Assembly: GCF_001602525.1 (NCBI RefSeq)
Contig: NZ_LSYT01000001.1
Coordinates: 1,054,001-1,118,000 of the forward strand
Direction of reading: 5' to 3'
DNA from: Flavobacterium chilense
GTDB taxonomy: Bacteria; Bacteroidota; Bacteroidia; Flavobacteriales; Flavobacteriaceae
DNA length: 64,000 nucleotides
Made by a program: the position numbers and the translations under genes. Below the pieces are notes generated by a model. The model did no database searches and was not told where the DNA came from. It saw only the letters and a program-made list of their open reading frames with translations. This document shows, one piece after another, positions 43,430 through 51,655 of the stretch (positions are counted from its first letter, which is position 1; every line of letters starts with the position of its first letter).

Positions 43430-46204
43430 ATGTCGAAAATTACCTTAAAATTACGATGTGTAATGGCACTCGCCTGCCTTACAATGTCAATCACAACACT
43501 TTTTGCCCAAAATCCTGTAGTCAAAATCGATTTTGACCAATCCGGAAGACCCAAAGCCGAAGTAAATGATCCCGATTATACCTCTTGGGTAATCGCATCA
43601 GGCAATACCAGCACTTATACTGAAAACGGAGTCACTTTTACCGTAACCCGTGCTGGTGACAAAGGAGATGCATTAGGAACCAACTGGTACAAAGCCGGAA
43701 TACAGGCTCCATATTATGCCCGATTGGTTTGCGACGGACTTACTGTAAAAGGTACAACTGCAAACCTTGGTGCTCAAATCGAACTTAAGATAACCGGATT
43801 AGCTGCAGGAGAACATACTTTACTCGCTTTTTTTAATGCTGTGGATAGTCCTGTTGGAAATAATTTTAGTCCAATTGATATTTTTATCAATGGCAATTTA
43901 GTGGTCGACAATTTAATTCCGAGTGTAAGAGCCACCACAACAGCCGATGCCAAATCTACTTATTTAAAATTTCAGGCCGTAGCCAATACTGATGTAGTCT
44001 TGCTATTTGCTGCCGAAACTTCCGGTACCGAAAATGTAAAAAACTTTATCCTCAACGGTTTTGAATTAAATACGCCCAATATATTTCATCAGGCGACCAA
44101 TCCTGCTCCAAAACACAATGATGAGCACGTAGAATTGACTTCAGGAGGAAAACTACTATCATGGACTGCTGCTACAAACGCATTATCACACAACATTTAT
44201 TTTGGAACAAATGCCGCTGCTGTAGAAGCTGCGACAACTGCATCACCGGAATACAAAGGAAACCAGATCAAAACTAATGCATCATACCAAATAAACGGAC
44301 TATATACCGGAGCAACCTATTACTGGCGTGTTGATGAAGTATTAGCCGGCAATGTTGTAGAAAAAGGAAATATTTGGCGTTTTCGTCCTGCACAGCTCGC
44401 GTTTCCTGAAGCCGAAGGTTATGGTCGTTTTGCCCGTGGCGGACGAGGCGGAAAAGTAGTTCCTGTAACCAACTTAAATGACAGCGGCCCGGGAAGTCTA
44501 CGCGAAGCAGTAACAAATGATATTGGCCCAAGAACCATTGTTTTTAATACTTCGGGCATTATTCAGCTTAACTCTCGTCTGGTATTAAGTCAGCCTTATG
44601 TAACTGTGGCGGGACAAACTGCTCCGGGAAAAGGAATTTGTATTCGCTCGGCTCCGTTTGGCGTTACCGGAAATGATGCCGTTGTTCAAAATGTTCGTGT
44701 TCGCGTTGGCGGTGGCCCAACGTATGACGGAATGGGTTTAACCGGAGCAGATTACAGCATTATAGATCATTGCTCGATTAGCTGGACCATCGACGAATCG
44801 TTTAGTTCACGTTCCGGGAAAAATATTACACTTCAAAAAACTTTAATTTCAGAAGCTTTAAATGCTGCCGGACATCAAAATTATCCTGCAGGAACAGAAC
44901 ATGGATATGCTGCTACTATTGGCGGCGATATCGGGAGTTTTCATCATAATCTTTTAGCTCATAATTATGGACGTAATTGGAGCTTAGGTGGTGGATTAGA
45001 CGGAAGCGGTGCATATGCAGGACGAATGGATATTACCAACAATGTCGTATACAACTGGGGCTCCAGAACTACTGATGGCGGAACGAAAGAAGTAAATTTT
45101 GTAAACAATTATTATAAACCCGGAGCAGGTTCTAAAATATTTGTCGCTTTCAATCAGCAAAATGAAGGCGCAGGAACAGGAATGCAGCAATGCTATTTTA
45201 GCGGGAATGTAATGCCGGGTTATTTTGACGAAACCAGTCAAACAGCAGGAAGAAAAGCTTCCGGTGTTACCGTTTCTTATGAGAACTTTGTCAATACTCC
45301 GTTTTTCCCATCTTATGTAACAACACAATCTGCTAAAAATGCCTATAAAATTGTACTTTCGGATGTGGGCTGTACACAGCCGGAATTTGACGAACACGAT
45401 CAAAGAATCATTACCGAAACCTTAAACGGAACTTACTCTATCACAGGAAGCGTAACCAATAAACCCGGATTTCCAGACAATGAATCTGATGTAGGCGGTT
45501 TTGAAAATTATCCTGTAATAAACAGAGATGCAAATTGGGATACGGATCAGGATGGGCTACCTAATTGGTGGGAGACCATTATTGGAACAAACATTAACTC
45601 TGGAACAGGTAATTTTTCAGATGCTAATGCAGATACCAATCAGGATGGCTACACCAATCTTGATGAATATCTACAATGGATGTCACAACCTCATTATGAA
45701 TCTCCAACAGGAAGTAAAATAAACATCGATATTCAGAAACTTTCACGAGGTTTTACCAGCGGAGTTTCCTATAGTTTATCGAATGTGGTAAACGGAAGCA
45801 CAGTTCTTTCTTCAAATATTGTTGAGTTTACGCCAGCAGCAGCCGGTTTATGTTCTTTCAACTTTACGGTTACAGATTCTGAAGGCGGAACAATGACACG
45901 AAAAGTAAATATTGTAAGCGGTTATACAACATTAGGAATAGATGAAATAACTAAAGAAACCCAAGACAATTTAAAAGTCTGGCCAGTTCCTAACAATGGA
46001 TATTTCTCTGTTTTATTAGAAAATGATATCGAAAAAGCAGATCTTAAAATATATCACATTTTGGGCAAAGAAGTCTTAAAACGAACTATTAACGGACAAA
46101 CTCCTGAAAACATTCACCTGCAGGCAAAAGGTGTTTTTATTGTTAAGGTTTCAAATCCGAATACTAAAAAAGTAATGCATGTCAAAAAAATCATAGTACA
46201 CTAA
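43430..46204 (+). CDS. Secreted pectate-lyase-like protein with T9SS sorting domain
   Basis: A 924-residue exported multidomain protein. A signal peptide (about 1-26, ending LFAQ) is followed by a beta-sandwich carbohydrate-binding-like domain (about 28-210). Next is an FN3-like domain (about 225-320, with YYWRVDEVLAGN), then a right-handed beta-helix lyase domain (about 325-640) with FPEAEGYGRFARGGRGGKV and SLREAV typical of polysaccharide lyases of the pectate lyase superfamily. Calcium-binding repeats (DTDQDGLPNWWE, DTNQDGYTNLDEY) lie at about 700-745. The C-terminal T9SS type A sorting domain (about 850-924) has VWPVPNNGYFSV. It probably degrades pectin outside the cell. The candidate operators upstream fit sugar control. 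Confidence 0.9.
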   Translation: MSKITLKLRCVMALACLTMSITTLFAQNPVVKIDFDQSGRPKAEVNDPDYTSWVIASGNTSTYTENGVTFTVTRAGDKGDALGTNWYKAGIQAPYYARLVCDGLTVKGTTANLGAQIELKITGLAAGEHTLLAFFNAVDSPVGNNFSPIDIFINGNLVVDNLIPSVRATTTADAKSTYLKFQAVANTDVVLLFAAETSGTENVKNFILNGFELNTPNIFHQATNPAPKHNDEHVELTSGGKLLSWTAATNALSHNIYFGTNAAAVEAATTASPEYKGNQIKTNASYQINGLYTGATYYWRVDEVLAGNVVEKGNIWRFRPAQLAFPEAEGYGRFARGGRGGKVVPVTNLNDSGPGSLREAVTNDIGPRTIVFNTSGIIQLNSRLVLSQPYVTVAGQTAPGKGICIRSAPFGVTGNDAVVQNVRVRVGGGPTYDGMGLTGADYSIIDHCSISWTIDESFSSRSGKNITLQKTLISEALNAAGHQNYPAGTEHGYAATIGGDIGSFHHNLLAHNYGRNWSLGGGLDGSGAYAGRMDITNNVVYNWGSRTTDGGTKEVNFVNNYYKPGAGSKIFVAFNQQNEGAGTGMQQCYFSGNVMPGYFDETSQTAGRKASGVTVSYENFVNTPFFPSYVTTQSAKNAYKIVLSDVGCTQPEFDEHDQRIITETLNGTYSITGSVTNKPGFPDNESDVGGFENYPVINRDANWDTDQDGLPNWWETIIGTNINSGTGNFSDANADTNQDGYTNLDEYLQWMSQPHYESPTGSKINIDIQKLSRGFTSGVSYSLSNVVNGSTVLSSNIVEFTPAAAGLCSFNFTVTDSEGGTMTRKVNIVSGYTTLGIDEITKETQDNLKVWPVPNNGYFSVLLENDIEKADLKIYHILGKEVLKRTINGQTPENIHLQAKGVFIVKVSNPNTKKVMHVKKIIVH

Positions 46205-46217
46205 AATCAAAAAAAAG

Positions 46218-46244
46218 AAATGGCAACTCAACGAGTTGCCATTT
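46218..46244. terminator. Terminator after the pectate lyase
   Basis: The stem AAATGGCAACTC/GAGTTGCCATTT with a 3-nt loop, followed by T-rich sequence. It lies 14 bp past the stop and may also serve the convergent gene. Confidence 0.8.
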
Positions 46245-46273
46245 TCTATTTATAAACATTGCTAATTTTTTAA

Positions 46274-46561
46274 TTATTCCCTTCTTTGAAAATAATAGGT
46301 GTAAATCCATGTAAGTGTAAACGACGGAACAAAATCCGTAAAAGGCAATGCCTCTTCGATAAAAGTCAAAACACTCGCTACTCTTCCTACTCTGCCTTTG
46401 TACATTCTGGTCATAATAAAAGCTGCGACCGGAGCCCAGATCACATCTGAGAATTCACCCAAAAGCGGAATCGTAAATGAAATCATTCCAACTCCATCTA
46501 AAAGAATACCTAACAAAAGTTTTCCAACTCTATCCTCACTTGTTACATTTATTTCCTGCAT
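46274..46561 (-). CDS. Small conserved membrane protein
   Basis: A 95-residue protein with two or three hydrophobic segments (about 14-35, 39-52 and 76-92), including GKLLLGILLDGVGMISFTIP and WAPVAAFIMTRMYKG. The C-terminus ends YFQRRE. I recognise it only as a small Bacteroidota membrane protein of unknown role. The ordinary start and the clean gap to both neighbours support a real gene. Confidence 0.68.
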   Translation of the reverse strand: MQEINVTSEDRVGKLLLGILLDGVGMISFTIPLLGEFSDVIWAPVAAFIMTRMYKGRVGRVASVLTFIEEALPFTDFVPSFTLTWIYTYYFQRRE

Positions 46562-46661
46562 TTTTCTTTGGTTTAGATGTTACTTAAAATTAAAAAAAAT
46601 CATAAGAACTGACTTATGTATTGACCGGAATTTATTCTGTAATTCCCATACAATCAATTTT

Positions 46662-47378
46662 TTATTTTCTTGTCACTGCAAATAACGCACCAAAATTTCC
46701 GTCAGTCTGAATCCAGTTTCCGGAAGGGAGATAAGCACGAGACACAAAACCATCCAGATACAATGCATTTTTACATCCTAAACCCTTGAAATAACTGGCA
46801 AAATCATAAAAATTAATTTCTTTTTTCGACAATACAAAAACCACTTTTCCATCAGGCAAAATTCCCACTCCGTTCCTGACATTCAGGTTTACAGATCCTT
46901 CTTTAAAGTCAGGATGAATTTGTTCGTTAATCACCAGCATGGGTCCGGATTGCGTCGCATAAGCTATTTTTTCATTCGGACGAAACATTTCAGTCGTACA
47001 AATTTTCGCAATATTTGATGTTGTAATATAAAACACTCCATTGGGTTTTAAATAAAAATTCCCGGCAGCTTTTATCGTATCTAAAGGCGATAGCGTTTTT
47101 TGTTTTTCAATATAAAGTCCCTGCGGAGAATTATCAGTCTTATACATTCCGGCATTCATTGCAAAGTCTAATTTCAGGTTCTTTTTCTCAATCCAGAGTT
47201 TAAGATTTTCGATACTCCCAAAACGTTTCCCTTTTTCATCTTTCCAGAACAGTTTTAAATCCTGTTTTTTAAGATCTACAGTATAAGTCAAAAAAGGACT
47301 TTCGTAATAACTTTTTGCACCAACAAAAAAAACAACAAATACTAGTAAGAAAGCTAAAAGCGTTATTTTCAATTTCAT
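46662..47378 (-). CDS. Phosphodiester glycosidase family (NAGPA-like) protein
   Basis: A 238-residue protein with an N-terminal signal anchor (KLKITLLAFLLVFVVFFVGA). The remainder matches the phosphodiester glycosidase/DUF2233 domain: LDFAMNAGMYKTDNSPQGLY, IAYATQSGPMLVINE, NVRNGVGILPDGKVVFV and CKNALYLDGFVSRAYLPSG. The mammalian relative uncovers mannose-6-phosphate; bacterial members act on sugar phosphodiesters, with unknown targets. The position of the domain outside the membrane is inferred from the N-terminus. Nothing nearby reveals its substrate. Confidence 0.85.
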   Translation of the reverse strand: MKLKITLLAFLLVFVVFFVGAKSYYESPFLTYTVDLKKQDLKLFWKDEKGKRFGSIENLKLWIEKKNLKLDFAMNAGMYKTDNSPQGLYIEKQKTLSPLDTIKAAGNFYLKPNGVFYITTSNIAKICTTEMFRPNEKIAYATQSGPMLVINEQIHPDFKEGSVNLNVRNGVGILPDGKVVFVLSKKEINFYDFASYFKGLGCKNALYLDGFVSRAYLPSGNWIQTDGNFGALFAVTRK

Positions 47379-47504
47379 TTTTCACCTATTTTTTTCTACA
47401 TAAATATAAAATAAAAAAGCGATTAGAGATTACTTCTTAAAATTCTGTTAGATGGCATTTTTATATCGGCAGAATCTTTGTTTCTTTGTAAAAACAGTTT
47501 CAAA

Positions 47505-48383
47505 ATGATACACGCAAAAAATATACATAAGTTTTACGATAAATTAGAAGTTCTAAAAGGAGTTGACTTACATATTAAAAAAGGAGAAATTGTTTCGATC
47601 GTTGGAGCCTCAGGAGCCGGAAAAACAACACTTTTACAAATTCTCGGAACATTAGACAAACCAGAAATAAATACGCAGTCGTCTTTGACCATTAATGGTG
47701 AAAATGTTTTAAAATTACAAGACACTGAAACAGACAATTCAAAACAGGAAAAAACATTCAAGTGGGTTTCCTGGATTGGTTTTGTGTATATAGTTGCCCT
47801 GATCGTTTTTGTGTTTTTCTTCAAACACATCATAATGGACGATCTTACGAGAAATAGTATTGTTGGAGCTTTATTTTTACCCATTTTAGCACTCGCTATT
47901 TATCTAAACCGCTATTTTAAAAAGAAAAGCAAACAAGATAAAACATTATCTAATTTCCGAAATTTAAATCTGGGCTTTATCTTTCAGTTTCACCAATTAC
48001 TTCCTGAATTTACGGCTTTAGAAAACGTTTGTATTCCTGCCTTTATGGCAAATAAACCAAAAGCCGAAACCGAAAAAGAAGCAAAACGAATTTTAGAATA
48101 TTTAGGTTTATCACACCGTATCCATCATAAACCAAGCGAACTTTCGGGAGGTGAACAACAAAGAGTTGCCGTGGCGCGTGCCTTAATCAATAAACCGGAT
48201 GTAATTTTTGCCGATGAGCCTTCTGGAAATCTCGACACACATTCTGCCGAAAATCTACATCAGTTATTCTTTCAGCTTCGCGACGAATTTGGACAAACTT
48301 TTGTGATTGTAACCCATAACGAAGAACTGGCAAATATGGCCGACAGAAAATTAGTTATGGTTGATGGTCAGATCAGTAATTAG
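47505..48383 (+). CDS. LolD/MacB-like ABC transporter ATP-binding protein with a membrane insert
   Basis: A protein of 292 residues from ATG 47505 ([20 protein letters not shown]), preferred over an upstream in-frame ATG at 47478 because the family begins there. Walker [11 protein letters not shown]-loop [18 protein letters not shown], signature [15 protein letters not shown], Walker [13 protein letters not shown] and H-loop VTHNEE are all present. Between Walker A and the Q-loop there is an insert of about 65 residues (about 84-150) with two hydrophobic helices ([20 protein letters not shown] and [16 protein letters not shown]). Relatives with partner permeases power lipoprotein release or export. 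No permease is adjacent. Confidence 0.88.
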   Translation: MIHAKNIHKFYDKLEVLKGVDLHIKKGEIVSIVGASGAGKTTLLQILGTLDKPEINTQSSLTINGENVLKLQDTETDNSKQEKTFKWVSWIGFVYIVALIVFVFFFKHIIMDDLTRNSIVGALFLPILALAIYLNRYFKKKSKQDKTLSNFRNLNLGFIFQFHQLLPEFTALENVCIPAFMANKPKAETEKEAKRILEYLGLSHRIHHKPSELSGGEQQRVAVARALINKPDVIFADEPSGNLDTHSAENLHQLFFQLRDEFGQTFVIVTHNEELANMADRKLVMVDGQISN

Positions 48384-48389
48384 CATCAG

Positions 48390-48472
48390 GAGCTATTTCC
48401 AGCTGTTCACTATATCTTTTGTGGTGAACCCCACCACAAAAGGATGCCGTTTCCATCTGGGCTAGGGCATTC
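48390..48472. repeat. GC-richer structured intergenic element
   Basis: About 80 bp with a perfect 11-bp stem CTTTTGTGGTG/CACCACAAAAG around a 5-nt loop, flanked by GGAGCTATTTCCAGCTGTTC and GGATGCCGTTTCCATC. The composition is unlike the AT-rich surroundings. I recall similar sequences repeated in Flavobacterium genomes, but I cannot check. It follows the ABC gene stop by 6 bp. Confidence 0.6.
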
Positions 48473-48498
48473 GAATAATAAGAACTTTCATTTTAAAC

Positions 48499-49263
48499 AT
48501 GAACCAAAAAGAACTCAAAGAATTTCTTGACGAAAAAGTCATTCAATATAACAATCAGGACTTTATTGAAAGTGACCCTGTGCAGATTCCGCATTTATTT
48601 ACGCAAAAAGAAGATATTGAAATCGCTGGTTTTCTAAGCGCTACTATTGCCTGGGGAAATCGTAAAATGATCATCAAAAATTCGCATCAAATGATGGAAT
48701 TAATGGGCAATACACCTTACGATTTTGTCATGTCACATTCTGATGAAGACCTCACCCGTTTAGAGAATTTCGTTCATAGAACTTTTAACGGAAAAGACTT
48801 TTCAGGATTTATAAAAGGCTTACAGCACATCTATAAAAATCATAACGGCTTAGAAAATGTTTTTGCAAAATATCAGGAAAAAGACAGCTTACAGAAAAGT
48901 ATTCACGAGTTTAAAAAAATATTTTTCGAAATCGATCATTTGCCCCGAACTCAAAAACACATTTCAGATCCGTTAAACAATTCAGCAGCCAAAAGAATCA
49001 ACATGTATTTGCGCTGGATGGTTCGTCAGGATACCAAAGGCGTTGATTTAGGAATCTGGAAAACTATTTCGCCTTCGTTATTATCCTGTCCGCTGGATGT
49101 ACATTCAGGAAATGTTGCCAGAAAACTCGGGATTTTAGAACGAAAACAAAACGATGGTAAAGCGCTTGCCGAATTAGACAAAAAACTTCGTGAAATGGAT
49201 GCTGCAGATCCTGTAAAATACGATTTCGCTTTATTTGGTTTGGGTGTTTTTGAAGGATTTTAA
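48499..49263 (+). CDS. TIGR02757/DUF2400 family protein
   Basis: A 254-residue cytosolic protein typical of the TIGR02757 family: EIAGFLSATIAWGNRKMIIKN, SDPLNNSAAKRINMYLRWMVR, GVDLGIWKTISPSLLSCPLD and KYDFALFGLGVFEGF at the C-terminus. The RINMYLRWMVR...DxxxWxxI segment resembles the helix-hairpin-helix glycosylase layout, though the activity is unproven. It is conserved across Bacteroidota and other bacteria. It is probably transcribed with or just after the ABC ATPase, with the repeat element between. Confidence 0.85.
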   Translation: MNQKELKEFLDEKVIQYNNQDFIESDPVQIPHLFTQKEDIEIAGFLSATIAWGNRKMIIKNSHQMMELMGNTPYDFVMSHSDEDLTRLENFVHRTFNGKDFSGFIKGLQHIYKNHNGLENVFAKYQEKDSLQKSIHEFKKIFFEIDHLPRTQKHISDPLNNSAAKRINMYLRWMVRQDTKGVDLGIWKTISPSLLSCPLDVHSGNVARKLGILERKQNDGKALAELDKKLREMDAADPVKYDFALFGLGVFEGF

Positions 49264-49279
49264 ATTTTAAAACCCGAAA

Positions 49280-49948
49280 TCATTTTAATTGCTCTACATG
49301 CAAATATAAAAATTCATCCTCAAAAAAATTCTTTCCCAAATCAGGCAGCCATCCTTCTGATTCATAAAATTTATTTATGAAAGCGTGGTCAATTAATAGA
49401 GATTCTTCTCCCAACTTTGAATTTTTAAGTAATTCAAGTTTAGAATTTGCAACTCCAAAATTATCTGCTATATAGTTGCTTTTTTCAGTTCGAAAATTAT
49501 TTTCAATAATAACCTCATAAAAATATTTTTCAAAGTAAGACAACTCCAATAGTCCATTTTTAAATTTCGCCAGTCTTCCTTCACAACTAGTAGACTGATA
49601 ATAAGCTAAGAAAATCTCAGTCTCAAGATTCTTTGAAATTTGTTTCAGGATTTCATCATAAAAATATAACCCAACCTGAAAATCAAACTCAACTTCGACC
49701 CAATCTTTGCTTATGTTTTTTGAAATTACTATCGTTAAATTTTGACCATCGAAAGAATTTTCATCATGTGGTACATTATAAAACCATTCTTTACTAGTGT
49801 CAAACCATATCTGCCTGCCCAGTGGCAAATATTTTTTTAACTCTGCCAGTACAATTTCTATGTCTTTACATTTAATATTGGTTTGCGAAAATGTTCCCAT
49901 CTTATTTATCTGCAAAAAGTTTTTTTTTACAGTTTCAAAAATATTCAA
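49280..49948 (-). CDS. Hypothetical cytosolic protein
   Basis: A 222-residue soluble protein, rich in aromatic and charged residues, with no signal peptide or membrane segment. Stretches such as VLAELKKYLPLGRQIWFDTS and WVEVEFDFQVGLYFYDEIL suggest an alpha/beta fold. The C-terminus (SEGWLPDLGKNFFEDEFLYL) recalls SMI1/KNR4- or immunity-like proteins, but the match is too weak to name. It sits alone between convergent and divergent genes, 17 bp from the preceding stop. The codon use looks ordinary. Confidence 0.65.
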   Translation of the reverse strand: MNIFETVKKNFLQINKMGTFSQTNIKCKDIEIVLAELKKYLPLGRQIWFDTSKEWFYNVPHDENSFDGQNLTIVISKNISKDWVEVEFDFQVGLYFYDEILKQISKNLETEIFLAYYQSTSCEGRLAKFKNGLLELSYFEKYFYEVIIENNFRTEKSNYIADNFGVANSKLELLKNSKLGEESLLIDHAFINKFYESEGWLPDLGKNFFEDEFLYLHVEQLK

Positions 49949-50134
49949 AAGAAATTACAAAACCTTAAAGCCACTTTTATTTATTCAAAACTTCATTTCA
50001 TTTAGCTCTTAAATTCTCAAATACGCATCAATAAATGTTGTTTTTGAAGCGTTTGACACCTAAAAATCAGACTTTTAAATCACTTAATTATGAGATGATT
50101 CGAAAATTTTAGCAATCTAACCGTCATTTTAACG

Positions 50135-50142
50135 TACCTTTG
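50135..50142 (+). promoter_or_regulatory. -7 box (TACCTTTG) for the DEAD-box helicase
   Basis: A perfect TAnnTTTG. Transcription would start near 50149, which leaves almost no leader before ATG 50154 and favours the ATG at 50160. Confidence 0.5.
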
Positions 50143-50159
50143 CACAAAATTTAATGCAA

Positions 50160-51512
50160 ATGAGCACTTTCGAAAAATTCAATCTTCCAAAATCACTACA
50201 AAAAGCAATCGACGAACTGGGATTTGTTACACCAACTCCTATTCAGGAAAAATCATTTTCTGTGATTATGTCTGGCCGAGATATGATGGGAATTGCACAA
50301 ACCGGTACCGGTAAAACATTTGCCTATTTATTACCACTTTTAAAGTTATACAAATTTACACCAACCAATACACCAAAAATTGTAGTACTGGTTCCAACAC
50401 GTGAATTAGTTGTACAGGTTGTAGAAGAAGTCGAGAAACTGACGAAATACATGTCTGTTAAAACATTGGGTATTTTTGGTGGAGTAAATATCAATACACA
50501 AAAAAAAGCAGTTTACGAAGGAGTTGATATTTTAGTTGGGACTCCCGGACGTACAATGGATTTAGCGCTTGATGCTGTTGTTCGCTTTGATGAAACTCAA
50601 AAATTAGTAATTGACGAGTTTGACGAAATGCTAAATTTAGGTTTCCGTACACAATTAACAGCACTTTTGGCGATGATGAAAAACAAACGCCAGAACATTC
50701 TATTCTCTGCAACTATGACAGATGAAGTTGATGCTGTTTTGAATGACTTTTTTGATTTTCCTGAAGAAGTTACCCTGGCTGCATCCGGAACACCACTTGA
50801 AAATATTACTCAAATTACTTATAATGTTCCTAACTTTAATACTAAAGTAAATCTTTTAAAACATTTATTGGCTACAGACGAAAGCATGGAACGTGTTTTG
50901 GTTTTTGTGAACAATAAAAAGATTTCAGACATGCTTCATACCCGAATCGAAGAAGATTTTGAAGGTCAGTTTGGGGTAATTCACTCCAATAAATCTCAAA
51001 ATTACCGTTTGAGTACTATGGCAGAATTTCAGGAAGGAAACCTTCGCGGATTAATCACAACGGATATTATGGCAAGAGGTTTGGACATTTCGAACATTTC
51101 TCACGTTATAAACTTTGAACTTCCCGAATTTCCGGAATTGTATATGCACAGAATTGGTCGTACAGGTCGTGCTGACGCTACAGGAACCGCAATTAGTTTT
51201 ATCACGCCTCGTGAAGAAGAATTTAAAATTGAAGTTGAAGTTTTAATGAATCAAGAGCTTGAAATTGCTGAATTTCCAGAAGAAGTCGAAATATCCGCAA
51301 AATTAATTGAGCCTGAAAAAGACCGTCAGCCTATTAAATTTTTAATGAAAAAACCTAAACTTGAAGGTGATGGTGCATTTCATGAAAAATCTAAAAAGAA
51401 CAAAAAAGTCAATCTGGGCGGACCATCCAAAACAAAAAAGAAAACTCACGGATCTGTTAATAGAAACATGTTGAAAACCAGAGACAAAAAGAGAAAAGAT
51501 AAGAATAAATAG
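50160..51512 (+). CDS. DEAD/DEAH-box RNA helicase
   Basis: A protein of 450 residues from ATG 50160 (MSTFEKFNLPKSLQKAIDEL). ATG 50154 is possible, but it is 6 bp upstream and leaves nearly no leader. It has Q motif FVTPTPIQEKS, Walker A AQTGTGKTFA, motif II IDEFDEML (DEFD instead of DEAD), SAT motif FSATMT, ITTDIMARGLDI and HRIGRTGRADATG. A basic tail (about 395-450, KKNKKVNLGGPSKTKKKTHG) likely binds RNA. Such helicases work in ribosome assembly, RNA decay or cold growth. The specific role is unknown. It is followed by a strong terminator. Confidence 0.93.
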   Translation: MSTFEKFNLPKSLQKAIDELGFVTPTPIQEKSFSVIMSGRDMMGIAQTGTGKTFAYLLPLLKLYKFTPTNTPKIVVLVPTRELVVQVVEEVEKLTKYMSVKTLGIFGGVNINTQKKAVYEGVDILVGTPGRTMDLALDAVVRFDETQKLVIDEFDEMLNLGFRTQLTALLAMMKNKRQNILFSATMTDEVDAVLNDFFDFPEEVTLAASGTPLENITQITYNVPNFNTKVNLLKHLLATDESMERVLVFVNNKKISDMLHTRIEEDFEGQFGVIHSNKSQNYRLSTMAEFQEGNLRGLITTDIMARGLDISNISHVINFELPEFPELYMHRIGRTGRADATGTAISFITPREEEFKIEVEVLMNQELEIAEFPEEVEISAKLIEPEKDRQPIKFLMKKPKLEGDGAFHEKSKKNKKVNLGGPSKTKKKTHGSVNRNMLKTRDKKRKDKNK

Positions 51513-51520
51513 TTTTTTTT

Positions 51521-51650
51521 CTGAGGAGCAAAGGTTCAAAGGGACAAAGCATACAAAAGGCTAAAAAACGAAAATTAAACTTTTCGTTTTTTAGCCTTTT
51601 TCTTTAGCATAAACCTTTGCACCTTTGAGCCTTTGTGGCTTTGAACCTTT
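51521..51650. repeat. Inverted repeat with 8-bp periodic arms around a terminator
   Basis: The right arm (51611-51650) read in complement is built of 8-bp units CAAAGGTT, CAAAGCCA, CAAAGGCT and CAAAGGTG. The left arm (51521-51550) has GCAAAGGTTCAAAGG and pairs with it. The element encloses the terminator at 51555-51600. The architecture matches 42046-42174. Confidence 0.75.
51555..51600. terminator. Bidirectional terminator between helicase and lactonase
   Basis: A perfect 20-bp stem from AAAAGGCTAAAAAACGAAAA to its complement, with a 6-nt loop (TTAAAC) and T-rich flanks. It serves both convergent genes. Confidence 0.9.
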
Positions 51651-51655
51651 AAAAA

